Source: Pseudomonas fragi
GTDB taxonomy: Bacteria > Pseudomonadota > Gammaproteobacteria > Pseudomonadales > Pseudomonadaceae
Assembly (NCBI RefSeq): GCF_900105835.1
Contig: NZ_LT629783.1
Coordinates: 4,300,501 to 4,364,500, forward strand
Length of the DNA stretch: 64,000 nt
Reading direction: 5' to 3'
Shown: positions 19,703-29,064 of the stretch, piece by piece
Layout of the letters: the number at the start of each line of letters is the position of its first letter
Numbering within the stretch: the stretch's first letter is position 1
Program-made: the position numbers and the translations under genes
The notes under the pieces: generated by a model
Databases searched by the model: none
The model's input: only the letters and a program-made list of their open reading frames with translations
Told to the model about the DNA's origin: nothing

Positions 19703-22132
19703 TTAAAACAGCACCTTGGCCACATCGGTAAAGCGCTTGGCAAAGTGTACGGTGATGCCTTCTTTCAGATAATCGGGCAGTTCTTCGAAGTGACCGCGGT
19801 TCGGTTCCGGCAGGATCAGTTCGTTGATTTTCTGCCTGCGCGCCGCAATTACTTTTTCGCGCACGCCACCAATTGGCAATACATGCCCGGTCAGGGTCAG
19901 TTCGCCGGTCATGGCGATGCCTTTTTTCGGTGGCTGATTGCGCGCCAGCGACAGCAGGGCACTGGCCATCGTCACGCCCGCGCTTGGGCCATCTTTCGGC
20001 GTAGCGCCTTCAGGCACATGCAGGTGGACAAACGCCTCATCGAAGAACTTGGGATCGCCGCCAAATTGCTTCAGGTTAGAGCTGATATAGCTGTAGGCGA
20101 TTTCAGCTGACTCTTTCATAACTTCGCCCAGTTGCCCGGTCAGCTTGAAGCCGCGATTGAGGGTGTGAATGCGGGTTGCCTCGATTGGCAACGTCGCGCC
20201 CCCCATGCTGGTCCAGGCCAGGCCGGTTATCACCCCGGTGCCGCTGATCACCTGTTCGTTACGGAACACCGGCATGCCCAGCGAGGCTTCGAGGTCTTTG
20301 GGGCCGATCTTGATCACGGCTTTTGGGTCGGCAAGCAACTTGACCACGGCCTTGCGCACCAGTTTGCCCAGCTGTTTTTCCAGCTGGCGCACCCCGGCTT
20401 CGCGGGCATAACCGTCAATCACGGCGCGCAGGGCGCTGTCACTGATGCTCAGCTTGTCTTTGGCCACGCCGGCTTTTTCGAGCTGTTTGGGCCACAGGTG
20501 GCGTTTGGCGATCGCGACTTTCTCTTCGGTGATATAGCCCGAAAGGCGGATCACTTCCATACGGTCGAGCAACGGGCCGGGGATCGAGTCCAGGGTGTTG
20601 GCAGTACACACAAACAGCACTTTGGACAGGTCCAGGCGCAGGTCGAGGTAATGGTCGAGGAAGTCGACGTTCTGTTCCGGGTCCAGGGTTTCGAGCAGGG
20701 CCGAGGCAGGGTCGCCCTGGAAGCTCTGGCCCATCTTGTCGATCTCGTCGAGCATGATTACCGGGTTCATCACTTCGACATCCTTGAGCGCCTGCACCAG
20801 CTTGCCCGGCTGGGCGCCAATGTAGGTGCGGCGATGGCCCTTGATCTCGGCCTCGTCGCGCATGCCGCCGACACTGAAGCGATAGAACGGACGGCCCAGC
20901 GATTCGGCAATCGACTTGCCGATACTGGTTTTACCCACGCCCGGCGGGCCCACCAGCAGCACGATCGAACCGCTGACCGAGCCTTTGTAGGCACCCACAG
21001 CGAGGAATTCGAGGATGCGCTCTTTAATGTCATCGAGCCCCGCGTGGTGGGCGTCGAGCACTTTGCGCGCGTGCTTGAGGTCAAGTTTGTCCTGCCCCAG
21101 CACGCCCCACGGCAGCGCCGAAGCCCAGTCCAGATAGTTGCGGGTAACGGCGTATTCCGGCGACCCGGTTTCCAGGATCGACAGTTTGTTGAGCTCGTCA
21201 TCAATGCGCTTTTGCGCCTGGGCCGGCAGCGTCTTGCCTTCAAGGCGCTGCTTGAACTGCTCGATATCGGCGCTGCGGTCGTCCTTGGTCAGGCCGAGTT
21301 CCTGCTGGATCACCTTGAGTTGTTCCTTAAGGAAGAACTCGCGCTGATGTTCGCCGATCTTGAGGTTAACTTCGGCTGAAATTTCTTTTTGCAGCCGCGC
21401 AACCTCGACTTCCTTACGCAGCATGGGCAGGACTTTTTCCATGCGCTTGAGCATCGGCACGCAATCGAGCACCTGCTGCAGCTCGTTGCCTGTGGCCGAT
21501 GTCAGGGCTGCCGCGAAATCGGTCAGCGGCGACGGATCATTTGGGCTAAAACGGTTGAGGTAGTTTTTCAGCTCTTCGCTGTACAGCGGGTTGAGCGGCA
21601 GCAACTCCTTGATCGCATTGATCAGGGCCATGCCGTAGGCCTTCACCTCGTCGGTGGGCTCCTTGGGTTGCTGCGGGTATTCGACTTCAACCAGATACGG
21701 CGGGCGGTGGTGCTTGAGCCACATGCTGATACGCACGCGGCTCAGGCCCTGGGCCACGAACTGCAGTTTGCCGTTTTCGCGGCTGGCGTGATGCACTTTT
21801 ACCAGCGTGCCGTATTCAGGGAGGCTTTTGGTATCGAAATGCCGGGGGTCATCAGGTGGCGTGTCGACAAAAAACAGCGCCAGGGAATGATGAGGGGATT
21901 TGCTGACCAGTTCCAGGGTTTCGGCCCAGGGTTCTTCATTGACGATGACCGGCAGCACTTGTGCCGGGAAGAACGGCCGATTGTGGATCGGGATGATGTA
22001 AACCTTGTCCGGCAGATTCTGCTCCGGCAATGCCAATTCAGTCCCTCCAGAATGGGGTTGGTGTTCGGATTCAGTGTGTTCTACATCGGTGTACTCGGTT
22101 GTATTGTCCGGAAACTCTTGCTGGTCGCTCAT
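19703..22132 (-). CDS. lon: ATP-dependent Lon-type protease
   Basis: An 809-aa cytoplasmic protease, from the ATG at 22132 (MSDQQEFPDNTTEY) with AGGTG before it. It has an N-terminal substrate-binding LON domain (about 45-240), an AAA+ module with Walker A GPPGVGKTS and Walker B VIMLDEIDK, and a C-terminal peptidase with the Ser-Lys dyad in PKDGPSAG and GGVREKVIAA. The acidic N-terminal leader and lack of clpX or hupB neighbours suggest the second Pseudomonas Lon (AsrA type) rather than the clpX-linked one; this is inference from context. Confidence 0.92.
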   Translation of the reverse strand: MSDQQEFPDNTTEYTDVEHTESEHQPHSGGTELALPEQNLPDKVYIIPIHNRPFFPAQVLPVIVNEEPWAETLELVSKSPHHSLALFFVDTPPDDPRHFDTKSLPEYGTLVKVHHASRENGKLQFVAQGLSRVRISMWLKHHRPPYLVEVEYPQQPKEPTDEVKAYGMALINAIKELLPLNPLYSEELKNYLNRFSPNDPSPLTDFAAALTSATGNELQQVLDCVPMLKRMEKVLPMLRKEVEVARLQKEISAEVNLKIGEHQREFFLKEQLKVIQQELGLTKDDRSADIEQFKQRLEGKTLPAQAQKRIDDELNKLSILETGSPEYAVTRNYLDWASALPWGVLGQDKLDLKHARKVLDAHHAGLDDIKERILEFLAVGAYKGSVSGSIVLLVGPPGVGKTSIGKSIAESLGRPFYRFSVGGMRDEAEIKGHRRTYIGAQPGKLVQALKDVEVMNPVIMLDEIDKMGQSFQGDPASALLETLDPEQNVDFLDHYLDLRLDLSKVLFVCTANTLDSIPGPLLDRMEVIRLSGYITEEKVAIAKRHLWPKQLEKAGVAKDKLSISDSALRAVIDGYAREAGVRQLEKQLGKLVRKAVVKLLADPKAVIKIGPKDLEASLGMPVFRNEQVISGTGVITGLAWTSMGGATLPIEATRIHTLNRGFKLTGQLGEVMKESAEIAYSYISSNLKQFGGDPKFFDEAFVHLHVPEGATPKDGPSAGVTMASALLSLARNQPPKKGIAMTGELTLTGHVLPIGGVREKVIAARRQKINELILPEPNRGHFEELPDYLKEGITVHFAKRFTDVAKVLF

Positions 22133-22457
22133 GGGGCACCTGCGCAATTGGGTATGTGGTTTAGATGGGGCGCGGTGCCAGTGGTTTCAATGGTGAACAG
22201 ATTTTCATGTGTAAGCAGAAGCTGCCTGGTAGCGGCTGCAAGGATTACATGCCCGGCAACCCCCGTGCGCTAGGGGGTTGTCGCCAATATCTTGACTGTA
22301 GACGGCCAGCATTTATTAGGTGATCTTCTGTTTTGCAACTGGGCTGTAACAAAAAATAAAAAGATGGAACTGAAAGTCATTTATTTGACTTTTGTCAGGG
22401 TGCAGAGGGAATGCTTATGTGGAAGTTGAGCTTCACTCAATGGATTGAGGGCGCAGC
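22133..22457. other. Divergent intergenic region with two palindromes
   Basis: 325 bp between lon and the GGDEF/EAL gene. It holds a perfect stem CAACCCCC (22257-22264)/GGGGGTTG (22273-22280), and a perfect palindrome AAAGTCA (22373-22379)-N6-TGACTTT (22386-22392) about 65 bp before the GGDEF/EAL start. The first could shape a lon leader RNA. The second looks like an operator for the downstream gene. Confidence 0.5.
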
Positions 22458-24800
22458 ATGAAGCTGCGCAACAGTTTTCAGGCGCGTATCAGCCTGTTCC
22501 TTGCCTTGCTCCTGTTGCTGGTCATCGGTGCGGTGTACTTCGCCGTTAAAGCCGTGACCATTACCGTGGCCAGCGATCAGGCGCAAGAGCAGCTCAAGAC
22601 CGGTACCCGGGTGTTCGAGCGGTTTATGGATCTGCGCTGGCGGCGTATCCAGTACGGCCTCAACTGGCTGACCAATGACTCGGATTTTCGTGAGGCGACC
22701 ATCAATGGCAGCCCTTCGCTTATAGAGCGCGCCCTGCAGGAGTTCGAGTCGAGCCTGCATGGCAGTGAGCTGTTTGTGCTGGACCTGGACGGCAATATCA
22801 TCACCAGCACCCTCAAGGGCCTGCCCCCCGGTCAGGCGTTTCCTTATGCCAAGGCCCTGCGGCTGGCCCGTCGCAATACGCAAACCATGGTCATCGGCAT
22901 CCTCGCGGGGCGCCCCTACATGCTGGTGCAAGGGGTGGTGCTGGCGCCTTTGCCCGTGGTGCGCGTGGTCTCGGGGATGCCGATGGACGACGTGTTTGCC
23001 CATGAGTTGAGTTCCCTGAGCAACCTTGAAGTGTCGTTCATGACGGTCAAGCCAGGTGAAAGCGGCATACTGAGCAGCACCCAGCCGGACTTTATGAGCG
23101 CCAGCATCATTGAGTTCGTGCAGGAGCACACGCCGGGCGCGGCGATCCACTTCAGTGAATTCAACGGCCAGCGCTTTCTGGGCCAGATGCTGCAACTGGC
23201 CAACTCCGGCGACCCGGACAACGGCCAGGTCATGGCGGTACTGCAAAGCCCGCTGGATCAGACGATGCAGGCCTTCAACTCGCTGGATCGCAAGTTTCTG
23301 TGGATATCCCTGGGGGCCTTGCTGGCTTCATTGTTAGGCGCCTTGTGGCTGGCACGGGCAGTGTCGCGCCCGGTCAGCCTGTTGGCAGAGGCGGCGCAGC
23401 GCATTGGTCGGGGCAACTACGAAACACGGGTGGAGCTCACACGCAGGGACGAACTGGGGTTTCTGGCCCGGGCGATCAACGCCATGCAGAGCGGGATTGC
23501 CGTGCGCGAGCAGCAACTGGCGCATAACGCCCTGCACGACCCGCTGACCGGCTTGCCCAACCGTGCCCTGGCCATGGAGCGCCTGGGCAGCGCCATCAGT
23601 GCAAGGCGCAGTGTGGTACTGATTTACCTGGGGATCGAAAACTATCGGGTGATCAATGAAGGCTTCGGCCCCGAGGGGGTGGAGCTGATCATGCGCGAAT
23701 CGGCCCGCGTGATGCTCGACGCCCTGCGTGAACGCGATACCGCGGCACGCATCACCGGCAACGAGTTCTTGTTACTGCTTGAAAGCACCCAGATCGATGT
23801 GGGCGTGGCGATGGCTGATCGTTTGTACGCATTGCTCAAGCGTCCGCTGAGCATTGACGGGCATGAGGTGGCGCTGGAAGTCTGTATGGGCATTGCGGTG
23901 TACCCGCTCAATGGGCAGAGCGCCGAAGAACTGATCAACCGGGCCGCAATTGCCCGCCGCGATGCCGCTGCCTTGCCGGGTTATTTGCAGGTGTACCAGC
24001 AGGACCGCGACCTCGCCCATCAACGGCACATCCAGCTGATCAGGGATTTGCGCAGTGCCGCCAGCGAAGGCCAGTTGCAGTTGCATTACCAGCCCAAACT
24101 GGATATCCGCAGTGGCCATGTGCGTCAGGCCGAAGCGTTGTTGCGCTGGCAACACCCGGAATTGGGCATGGTTTCACCGGCGGAATTTATCCCCCTGGCT
24201 GAGCGCACGGGCAGCATGTTCCTGCTCACGGGTTGGGTCATCGAGGAAGGAATCCGCCAGTTGGCCGAGTGGAACCGCAAAGGTATGCACCTGCAGCTAT
24301 CGCTGAATATTTCGGCGGAGGATTTGCACGGTGAAAACCTGTTGCTGACCGTTGAGCGCCTGCTCAAGCGTTATCAGTTATCGGCCGAGCAACTGATCTT
24401 CGAAATCACCGAAAGCACGGCCATGCGCGACCCCGAACACTCGCTCAGCGTGCTTGAAAAGCTGCGTGACGGGGGGATCAGCTTGTCGGTGGATGACTTC
24501 GGCACTGGTTACTCGTCGCTGGCGCACCTCAAGCGCCTGCCGGTGCAGGAGCTGAAAATCGATCAGTCGTTTATCCGCAACCTCGACGAAACCAGCGAAG
24601 ACGCGGTGATCGTGCGCTCGACCATCGAAATGAGCCACAACCTGGGGCTCAAGGTGGTGGCGGAAGGCGTGGAGTATCAACATACCCTTGAACTGCTGGA
24701 GCGCTGGCACTGTGATACGGCCCAGGGCTATCTGATCAGTCGGCCGATGGATGCCGTGGCGTTCGAGGCCTGGGTGTGGGAGTTGCGGGCTACGGTCTGA
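22458..24800 (+). CDS. Membrane GGDEF/EAL protein, probable c-di-GMP phosphodiesterase
   Basis: 780 aa. An N-terminal membrane helix (about 8-32), a periplasmic sensor region to about 275, a second helix (FLWISLGALLASLLGALWL), a HAMP linker (about 300-350), then GGDEF and EAL domains. The GGDEF signature is degenerate (RITGNEFLLLL near residue 430), so cyclase activity is unlikely. The EAL domain is complete: EALLRW near 559, NISAEDL, FEITES, VDDFGTGYSS and KIDQSF. It therefore most likely degrades c-di-GMP in response to a periplasmic signal. It is monocistronic, with a bidirectional terminator after it. Confidence 0.9.
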   Translation: MKLRNSFQARISLFLALLLLLVIGAVYFAVKAVTITVASDQAQEQLKTGTRVFERFMDLRWRRIQYGLNWLTNDSDFREATINGSPSLIERALQEFESSLHGSELFVLDLDGNIITSTLKGLPPGQAFPYAKALRLARRNTQTMVIGILAGRPYMLVQGVVLAPLPVVRVVSGMPMDDVFAHELSSLSNLEVSFMTVKPGESGILSSTQPDFMSASIIEFVQEHTPGAAIHFSEFNGQRFLGQMLQLANSGDPDNGQVMAVLQSPLDQTMQAFNSLDRKFLWISLGALLASLLGALWLARAVSRPVSLLAEAAQRIGRGNYETRVELTRRDELGFLARAINAMQSGIAVREQQLAHNALHDPLTGLPNRALAMERLGSAISARRSVVLIYLGIENYRVINEGFGPEGVELIMRESARVMLDALRERDTAARITGNEFLLLLESTQIDVGVAMADRLYALLKRPLSIDGHEVALEVCMGIAVYPLNGQSAEELINRAAIARRDAAALPGYLQVYQQDRDLAHQRHIQLIRDLRSAASEGQLQLHYQPKLDIRSGHVRQAEALLRWQHPELGMVSPAEFIPLAERTGSMFLLTGWVIEEGIRQLAEWNRKGMHLQLSLNISAEDLHGENLLLTVERLLKRYQLSAEQLIFEITESTAMRDPEHSLSVLEKLRDGGISLSVDDFGTGYSSLAHLKRLPVQELKIDQSFIRNLDETSEDAVIVRSTIEMSHNLGLKVVAEGVEYQHTLELLERWHCDTAQGYLISRPMDAVAFEAWVWELRATV

Positions 24801-24822
24801 TATACAACACCCACAAAAAAAG

Positions 24823-24850
24823 CGGCTATCTCTCGATAGCCGCCTTTTTC
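24823..24850. terminator. Bidirectional terminator
   Basis: CGGCTATC (24823-24830), loop TCTC, GATAGCCG (24835-24842), with an A run before and a T run after. It serves both the GGDEF/EAL gene and the converging gcd. Confidence 0.88.
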
Positions 24851-24867
24851 ACAAACCGCTGTAAAGC

Positions 24868-27285
24868 TTACTCAGCCAGTTTGAACGCCATGACATAGTC
24901 ACCTTTTTTGGTGCCCAGGCCGCCGTGACCGCCCGCCATGACCAGCACATATTGAGTGCCGTCCTTGCCGGTGTAGGTCATCGGGGTGGTCTGGCCGCCA
25001 GCAGGCAGGCGACCTTCCCACAGTACTTTACCGTTGCTTACGTCGTAAGCACGCAGGTACTGGTCAAGTGTACCGCTCAGGAAGGCCACACCACCTGCGG
25101 TGGTGAAGGTCCCGCCCAGGCTTGGAACACCCATGGACAACGGGATCGGAACCGGCGAGCTGTCACGCACGGTACCGTTTTTGTGTTTCCAGATCACTTC
25201 GTTGTTGGTCAGGTCGACTGCAGCAACATAACCCCACGCCGGTGCCTGGCAAGGCAGGCCCAGTGGCGACAACAGTGGCTCCAGAATCACGCCGTAAGGT
25301 GCGCCTTTGTTCGGTTGAACGCCTGAGGTTTCGCCTTTGCGCGGGCCCATTGCAGCCACGTCGGCCTGCGGAACCAGCTTGGAGGTGAACGCCATGTAGC
25401 TCGGGTTCAGGAAGGCAATCTGGCGAACCGGGTCAACCGAGATGCCGCCCCAGTCGAACACGCCGAAGTTGCCTGGATAAACGATCGAACCTTGCAGCGA
25501 TGGCGGGGTGTACATGCCGTCATAACGCAGGGATTTGAAGTTGATCCGGCACAGCATCTGGTCGAATGGCGTCACGCCCCACATGTCACGTTCGGTCAGC
25601 ACCGGCGGGATCATGTTCAGGTCCGAACGAGGCTGTGTCGGTGCAGTGTGGTCACCTTCTACAGCGCCGCCCGGTGCAGGGATCTCGGTGATCGGCACAA
25701 TGGCTTCGCCAGTGCGACGGTCCATGACGTAGATGCTGCCTTGTTTGGTGGAAGCCAGCAGGGCCGGTTTCACGCCATCGGCGGTTTTCAGGTCCATCAG
25801 GGTTGGTTGACCACCTACGTCCATGTCCCACAGGTCATGGTGAGTAAGCGGACGGTACCAGCGGACTTTACCAGTGTTGATGTCCAGGGCGGTGATGCCA
25901 GCGGCATAACGCTCGGAATCTTCGGTACGATCGCCGCCAAATTGGTCAGGGGTCTGGTTGCCCATCGGCAGGTACAGCATGCCGAGGTCTTCGTCGACAG
26001 CGAACATCGACCACATGTTTGGCGAGTTACGGGTGTAGGTTTCGCCTTCAGCAATCGGAGTGGTTTTCTCCGGGTTGCCGCTGTCCCAGTTCCAGACCAG
26101 CTTGCCGGTACGTACGTCGTACGCACGGATCACGCCCGACGGCTCGTCGTTGGAGATGTTGTCGGTCACGTGGCCGCCAATCACTACCAAGTCTTTGGTC
26201 ACGGCAGGTGGCGAAGTGGAGTAGTAACCACCTGGAGCAAAGCTGCCGATGTTGTGACGCAGGTCTACCGAACCGTGGTCACCGAAGTCTTCACAAGGTT
26301 TGCCGGTGTCGGCGTTCAAGGCGATCAGACGGGTGTCGGCAGTCGGCAGGAACAGGCGACGCGGGCACGAGTTGCTGGATGTGGCAGCAGCAGGCTCGGC
26401 AGCGCTTTGTTCAGTGCTGGCTTTGGCGTAGGCATTTTCGTCGTGATAAGTCACGCCGCGGCAGGTCATGTGTGCCCAGCCTTTGAAGTTCTCAGCGTTC
26501 TGCGTGCTGATCTTCGGATCGTAACGCCAGATTTCCTTGCCGGTGTCCGGGTCAAGGGCAATTACCTGGCTGTGTGGGGTACACACATACAGCATGCCGT
26601 TGACTTTCAGCGGGGTGTTCTCGGCGGTTGTTTCGCCGGGATCGCCTTCACCTGGCATGTCACCGGTGCGGAATGTCCAGGCTGGAACCAGCTTGTGGGC
26701 ATTCTCAGGGGTGATTTCTTTCAGCGGCGAGTAACGGTCACCAAAAGCGGTGCGGCCGTAGGACTGCCAGTCGCCATCGGGCATGGCCGGTGCGGCGTTG
26801 GTCATGCCGGGTACGGCATCACGATCCAGTTGGCCTTTGATTTCGCCCGGGCTGGTGAACTGGCTGGCCAGTGCAGCAGCACCTGCCAGAACCACGGCAA
26901 CGCTCAGTGCGCCGGTAGCCAAAGGTGCCGACTGACCGCGCAGAACCGGACGACGGAACCATGGCAGCAGCAGAACGATACCGATGGCGAACCACATGGC
27001 CAGGCGCGGCACCAGTTGCCACCAGTCCAGACCCACTTCCATCAGTGCCCATACGGTGCTGGCGAACAGCGTCAGCGCGTATAGAGCCAGTGCAGCGCGG
27101 CGCCCGGCAATCAGCAGTGCGCCCGACAAGCCAAAACCGATCCCGGCCAGCAGGTAGTACCACGACCCGCCCAGCGTGACCAGTTTGATACCCCCGGCCA
27201 ACATGGCCAGGCCCATTAGCAGCAGCAAGATACCGAGAAGGCTCGGTAGCAGGCGGCTTCGACTGAAAGCACCTTCAGTGCTCAT
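24868..27285 (-). CDS. gcd: Membrane-bound PQQ-dependent glucose dehydrogenase
   Basis: 805 aa from the ATG at 27285 (MSTEGAFSRSRLLPSLLG). It oxidises glucose to gluconate in the periplasm and passes electrons to ubiquinone. Five hydrophobic helices in the first 150 residues anchor it. The rest is an eight-bladed PQQ propeller with repeats such as LDPDTGKEIWRYDP, the active-site stretch LTHHDLWDMDVGGQP and the typical C-terminal TPMTYTGKDGTQYV. It lies 130 bp downstream of oprB on the same strand, as in many pseudomonads, so glucose entry and oxidation are linked. The acid produced is the basis of phosphate solubilisation in this genus. Confidence 0.96.
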   Translation of the reverse strand: MSTEGAFSRSRLLPSLLGILLLLMGLAMLAGGIKLVTLGGSWYYLLAGIGFGLSGALLIAGRRAALALYALTLFASTVWALMEVGLDWWQLVPRLAMWFAIGIVLLLPWFRRPVLRGQSAPLATGALSVAVVLAGAAALASQFTSPGEIKGQLDRDAVPGMTNAAPAMPDGDWQSYGRTAFGDRYSPLKEITPENAHKLVPAWTFRTGDMPGEGDPGETTAENTPLKVNGMLYVCTPHSQVIALDPDTGKEIWRYDPKISTQNAENFKGWAHMTCRGVTYHDENAYAKASTEQSAAEPAAATSSNSCPRRLFLPTADTRLIALNADTGKPCEDFGDHGSVDLRHNIGSFAPGGYYSTSPPAVTKDLVVIGGHVTDNISNDEPSGVIRAYDVRTGKLVWNWDSGNPEKTTPIAEGETYTRNSPNMWSMFAVDEDLGMLYLPMGNQTPDQFGGDRTEDSERYAAGITALDINTGKVRWYRPLTHHDLWDMDVGGQPTLMDLKTADGVKPALLASTKQGSIYVMDRRTGEAIVPITEIPAPGGAVEGDHTAPTQPRSDLNMIPPVLTERDMWGVTPFDQMLCRINFKSLRYDGMYTPPSLQGSIVYPGNFGVFDWGGISVDPVRQIAFLNPSYMAFTSKLVPQADVAAMGPRKGETSGVQPNKGAPYGVILEPLLSPLGLPCQAPAWGYVAAVDLTNNEVIWKHKNGTVRDSSPVPIPLSMGVPSLGGTFTTAGGVAFLSGTLDQYLRAYDVSNGKVLWEGRLPAGGQTTPMTYTGKDGTQYVLVMAGGHGGLGTKKGDYVMAFKLAE

Positions 27286-27415
27286 AGTGTGGTTCTCCGT
27301 TACGTTAGAGGTGTTCCCGCGAGAGTGGGTCTTTAAGGGACGAACTGGCACGGGAGTGAATCAGCTAAATAGGTTCTTGATGGCAACCTTCAAGGTTGCC
27401 GTTGCAGTCCGTTTG

Positions 27416-28798
27416 TCAGAACGCACTTTGAATTTTCAGACCGCCAATCAGCGCGTCATCCAGTTGGCTGACGCCGCCCGGGTGACGGATGTATTGCAGG
27501 TTCGGTCGAACGGTCAGCCAGTTGGTCACATGAACGCCGTAGTACAGCTCGGCGCTGTATTCAGTGTCCTGGGGTGGCAGGTAGTCGGGGTTGTCGAAAT
27601 CGTAGATGGCCCGGGCCTGGTTGGTCGCCTGGGCGTTTTTGCGGTAAGCCGGGTTGACGTGCACGCGGGCCATGGCAAAGCCGATGTCGTCTTTTGGTCG
27701 TGCATCGAACACGCCTTTATAGACGACGCCCGCCTGGACATAGTTGTCCACGGCATTGGTTTTCTTGTCGTGCATAGTGGCATTGGCGAACACACTCAAG
27801 CCCCTCGACTGATCGCTGGCGCGGGTTGTGAGCTGCTGTTGCACACCCAGCCACATCCCGTGTTTGCTTGAACTGCTGCGATACGCTTCACCCGTCAGCG
27901 CGGCGGGCTGGCCATTGGCATCTTTGTAAACATCTGTTGCCTTGGCATTACTGTAGTAGTAACCCGCGCGGTATTCCCCTGGCAGGCCATTAATTTTTGG
28001 CGTCCACACCAGTTCGATCGGCAGCACCGCGCCCTGGGTGCCGCTGCCGCTAAGCTTGAAGCCGTTGCCGCGATCCAGGTTGGACGGGTTTTGCTCATAG
28101 GCGCCGACCTGTGCGTACAGCTCGGGGGTCAGGTGATACTTGACCCGCAGGGCCCACTGGCTGACGGGCCAGTTGTACCAGATGCTGCCCGCCCAGTTAC
28201 CGACCTGCGAGCCGCAGAACGCCAGGTTCTGGAAGTCGCAAGGGAAGGTGTTGAAATCCTCGCCCTGGCCAAAGCGGCCGACCTTGATGTCGAGCTTCTG
28301 GTCGAAGAACTTCTGCTGGTACCACATTTGCGTCAGGCGCGTGGTCTGGCCGCGGCCCCAGACTTCCTGGGCCGATGTGAAACCGCCCACCCGCGGATCG
28401 TTGATGCGATCGTTGCTGATGTTGTTGCCGCTGCGGTGGGTAATGGTCAGCTGAAATTCAGCGTCGTCCCAGCCCAGGATCTTTTGCAGATCCAGGTGCG
28501 TGCCCAGGCCGAACTGGTCGCTGTAGCGCGCCGTACGATCATGGTCATAGCCGCCGTGCAGGTTGGAGCCGACTTCGCCTACATAGTCGAGGGAAAAGGA
28601 GTAACCCTGCTTTTCCAGTTCACTACGGGTACCGCCCCAATCGCCGAGCATCCATTTGGAGTCGGCGTCAAAAGCGGGGGCCGCCTGCACGCAAGTAGCC
28701 AGGCCCAGAGCGGTAATGCCGCCGATCAGCGCCAGGGCTTTTTGCCCGGCAACAGGAAGCATCGCGCTGTGTTTGCGCATATTCAGGAATGTGGACAT
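27416..28798 (-). CDS. oprB: Carbohydrate-selective porin OprB
   Basis: A 460-aa outer-membrane glucose porin. The signal peptide ends AQA-like (CVQAAPAFDADSKW) and the mature start continues with MLGDWGGTRSELEKQGYSFSLDYVGE, the family signature. The C-terminal strand ends in Phe (GGLKIQSAF). An internal ATG six codons later is an alternative start. It precedes gcd. Confidence 0.95.
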   Translation of the reverse strand: MSTFLNMRKHSAMLPVAGQKALALIGGITALGLATCVQAAPAFDADSKWMLGDWGGTRSELEKQGYSFSLDYVGEVGSNLHGGYDHDRTARYSDQFGLGTHLDLQKILGWDDAEFQLTITHRSGNNISNDRINDPRVGGFTSAQEVWGRGQTTRLTQMWYQQKFFDQKLDIKVGRFGQGEDFNTFPCDFQNLAFCGSQVGNWAGSIWYNWPVSQWALRVKYHLTPELYAQVGAYEQNPSNLDRGNGFKLSGSGTQGAVLPIELVWTPKINGLPGEYRAGYYYSNAKATDVYKDANGQPAALTGEAYRSSSSKHGMWLGVQQQLTTRASDQSRGLSVFANATMHDKKTNAVDNYVQAGVVYKGVFDARPKDDIGFAMARVHVNPAYRKNAQATNQARAIYDFDNPDYLPPQDTEYSAELYYGVHVTNWLTVRPNLQYIRHPGGVSQLDDALIGGLKIQSAF

Positions 28799-29064
28799 AG
28801 GTCGAGATGCAAGTCTTTATAGGTATGGCTGTGGCAGTGGGTAGCGCTGTCTTGAGAGGCAGGACTAACCCTTCAGGATAAGGGCAGAATGAATCGTTTC
28901 AGCCCTTTATGCGGAAATGATAAAGCCCCGAAACGTTTAGAAACAGCACTTTAAGTGACATGGATCATTTCTGATTCCGTAACAGTGTGCTGCGACGGTT
29001 CGTCCCAGGGCTCTTTTGTCGCGCCCCACCTTGGTTGCAGGCCGCGTATTTACTGCTGTGCAGC
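28799..29064. other. Gap between oprB and the TonB receptor
   Basis: 266 bp. It contains the oprB promoter region and the 3' side of the receptor gene. I see short inverted runs (CGTTTC about 28895, GAAACG about 28930) but no confident operator or terminator. Confidence 0.35.
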
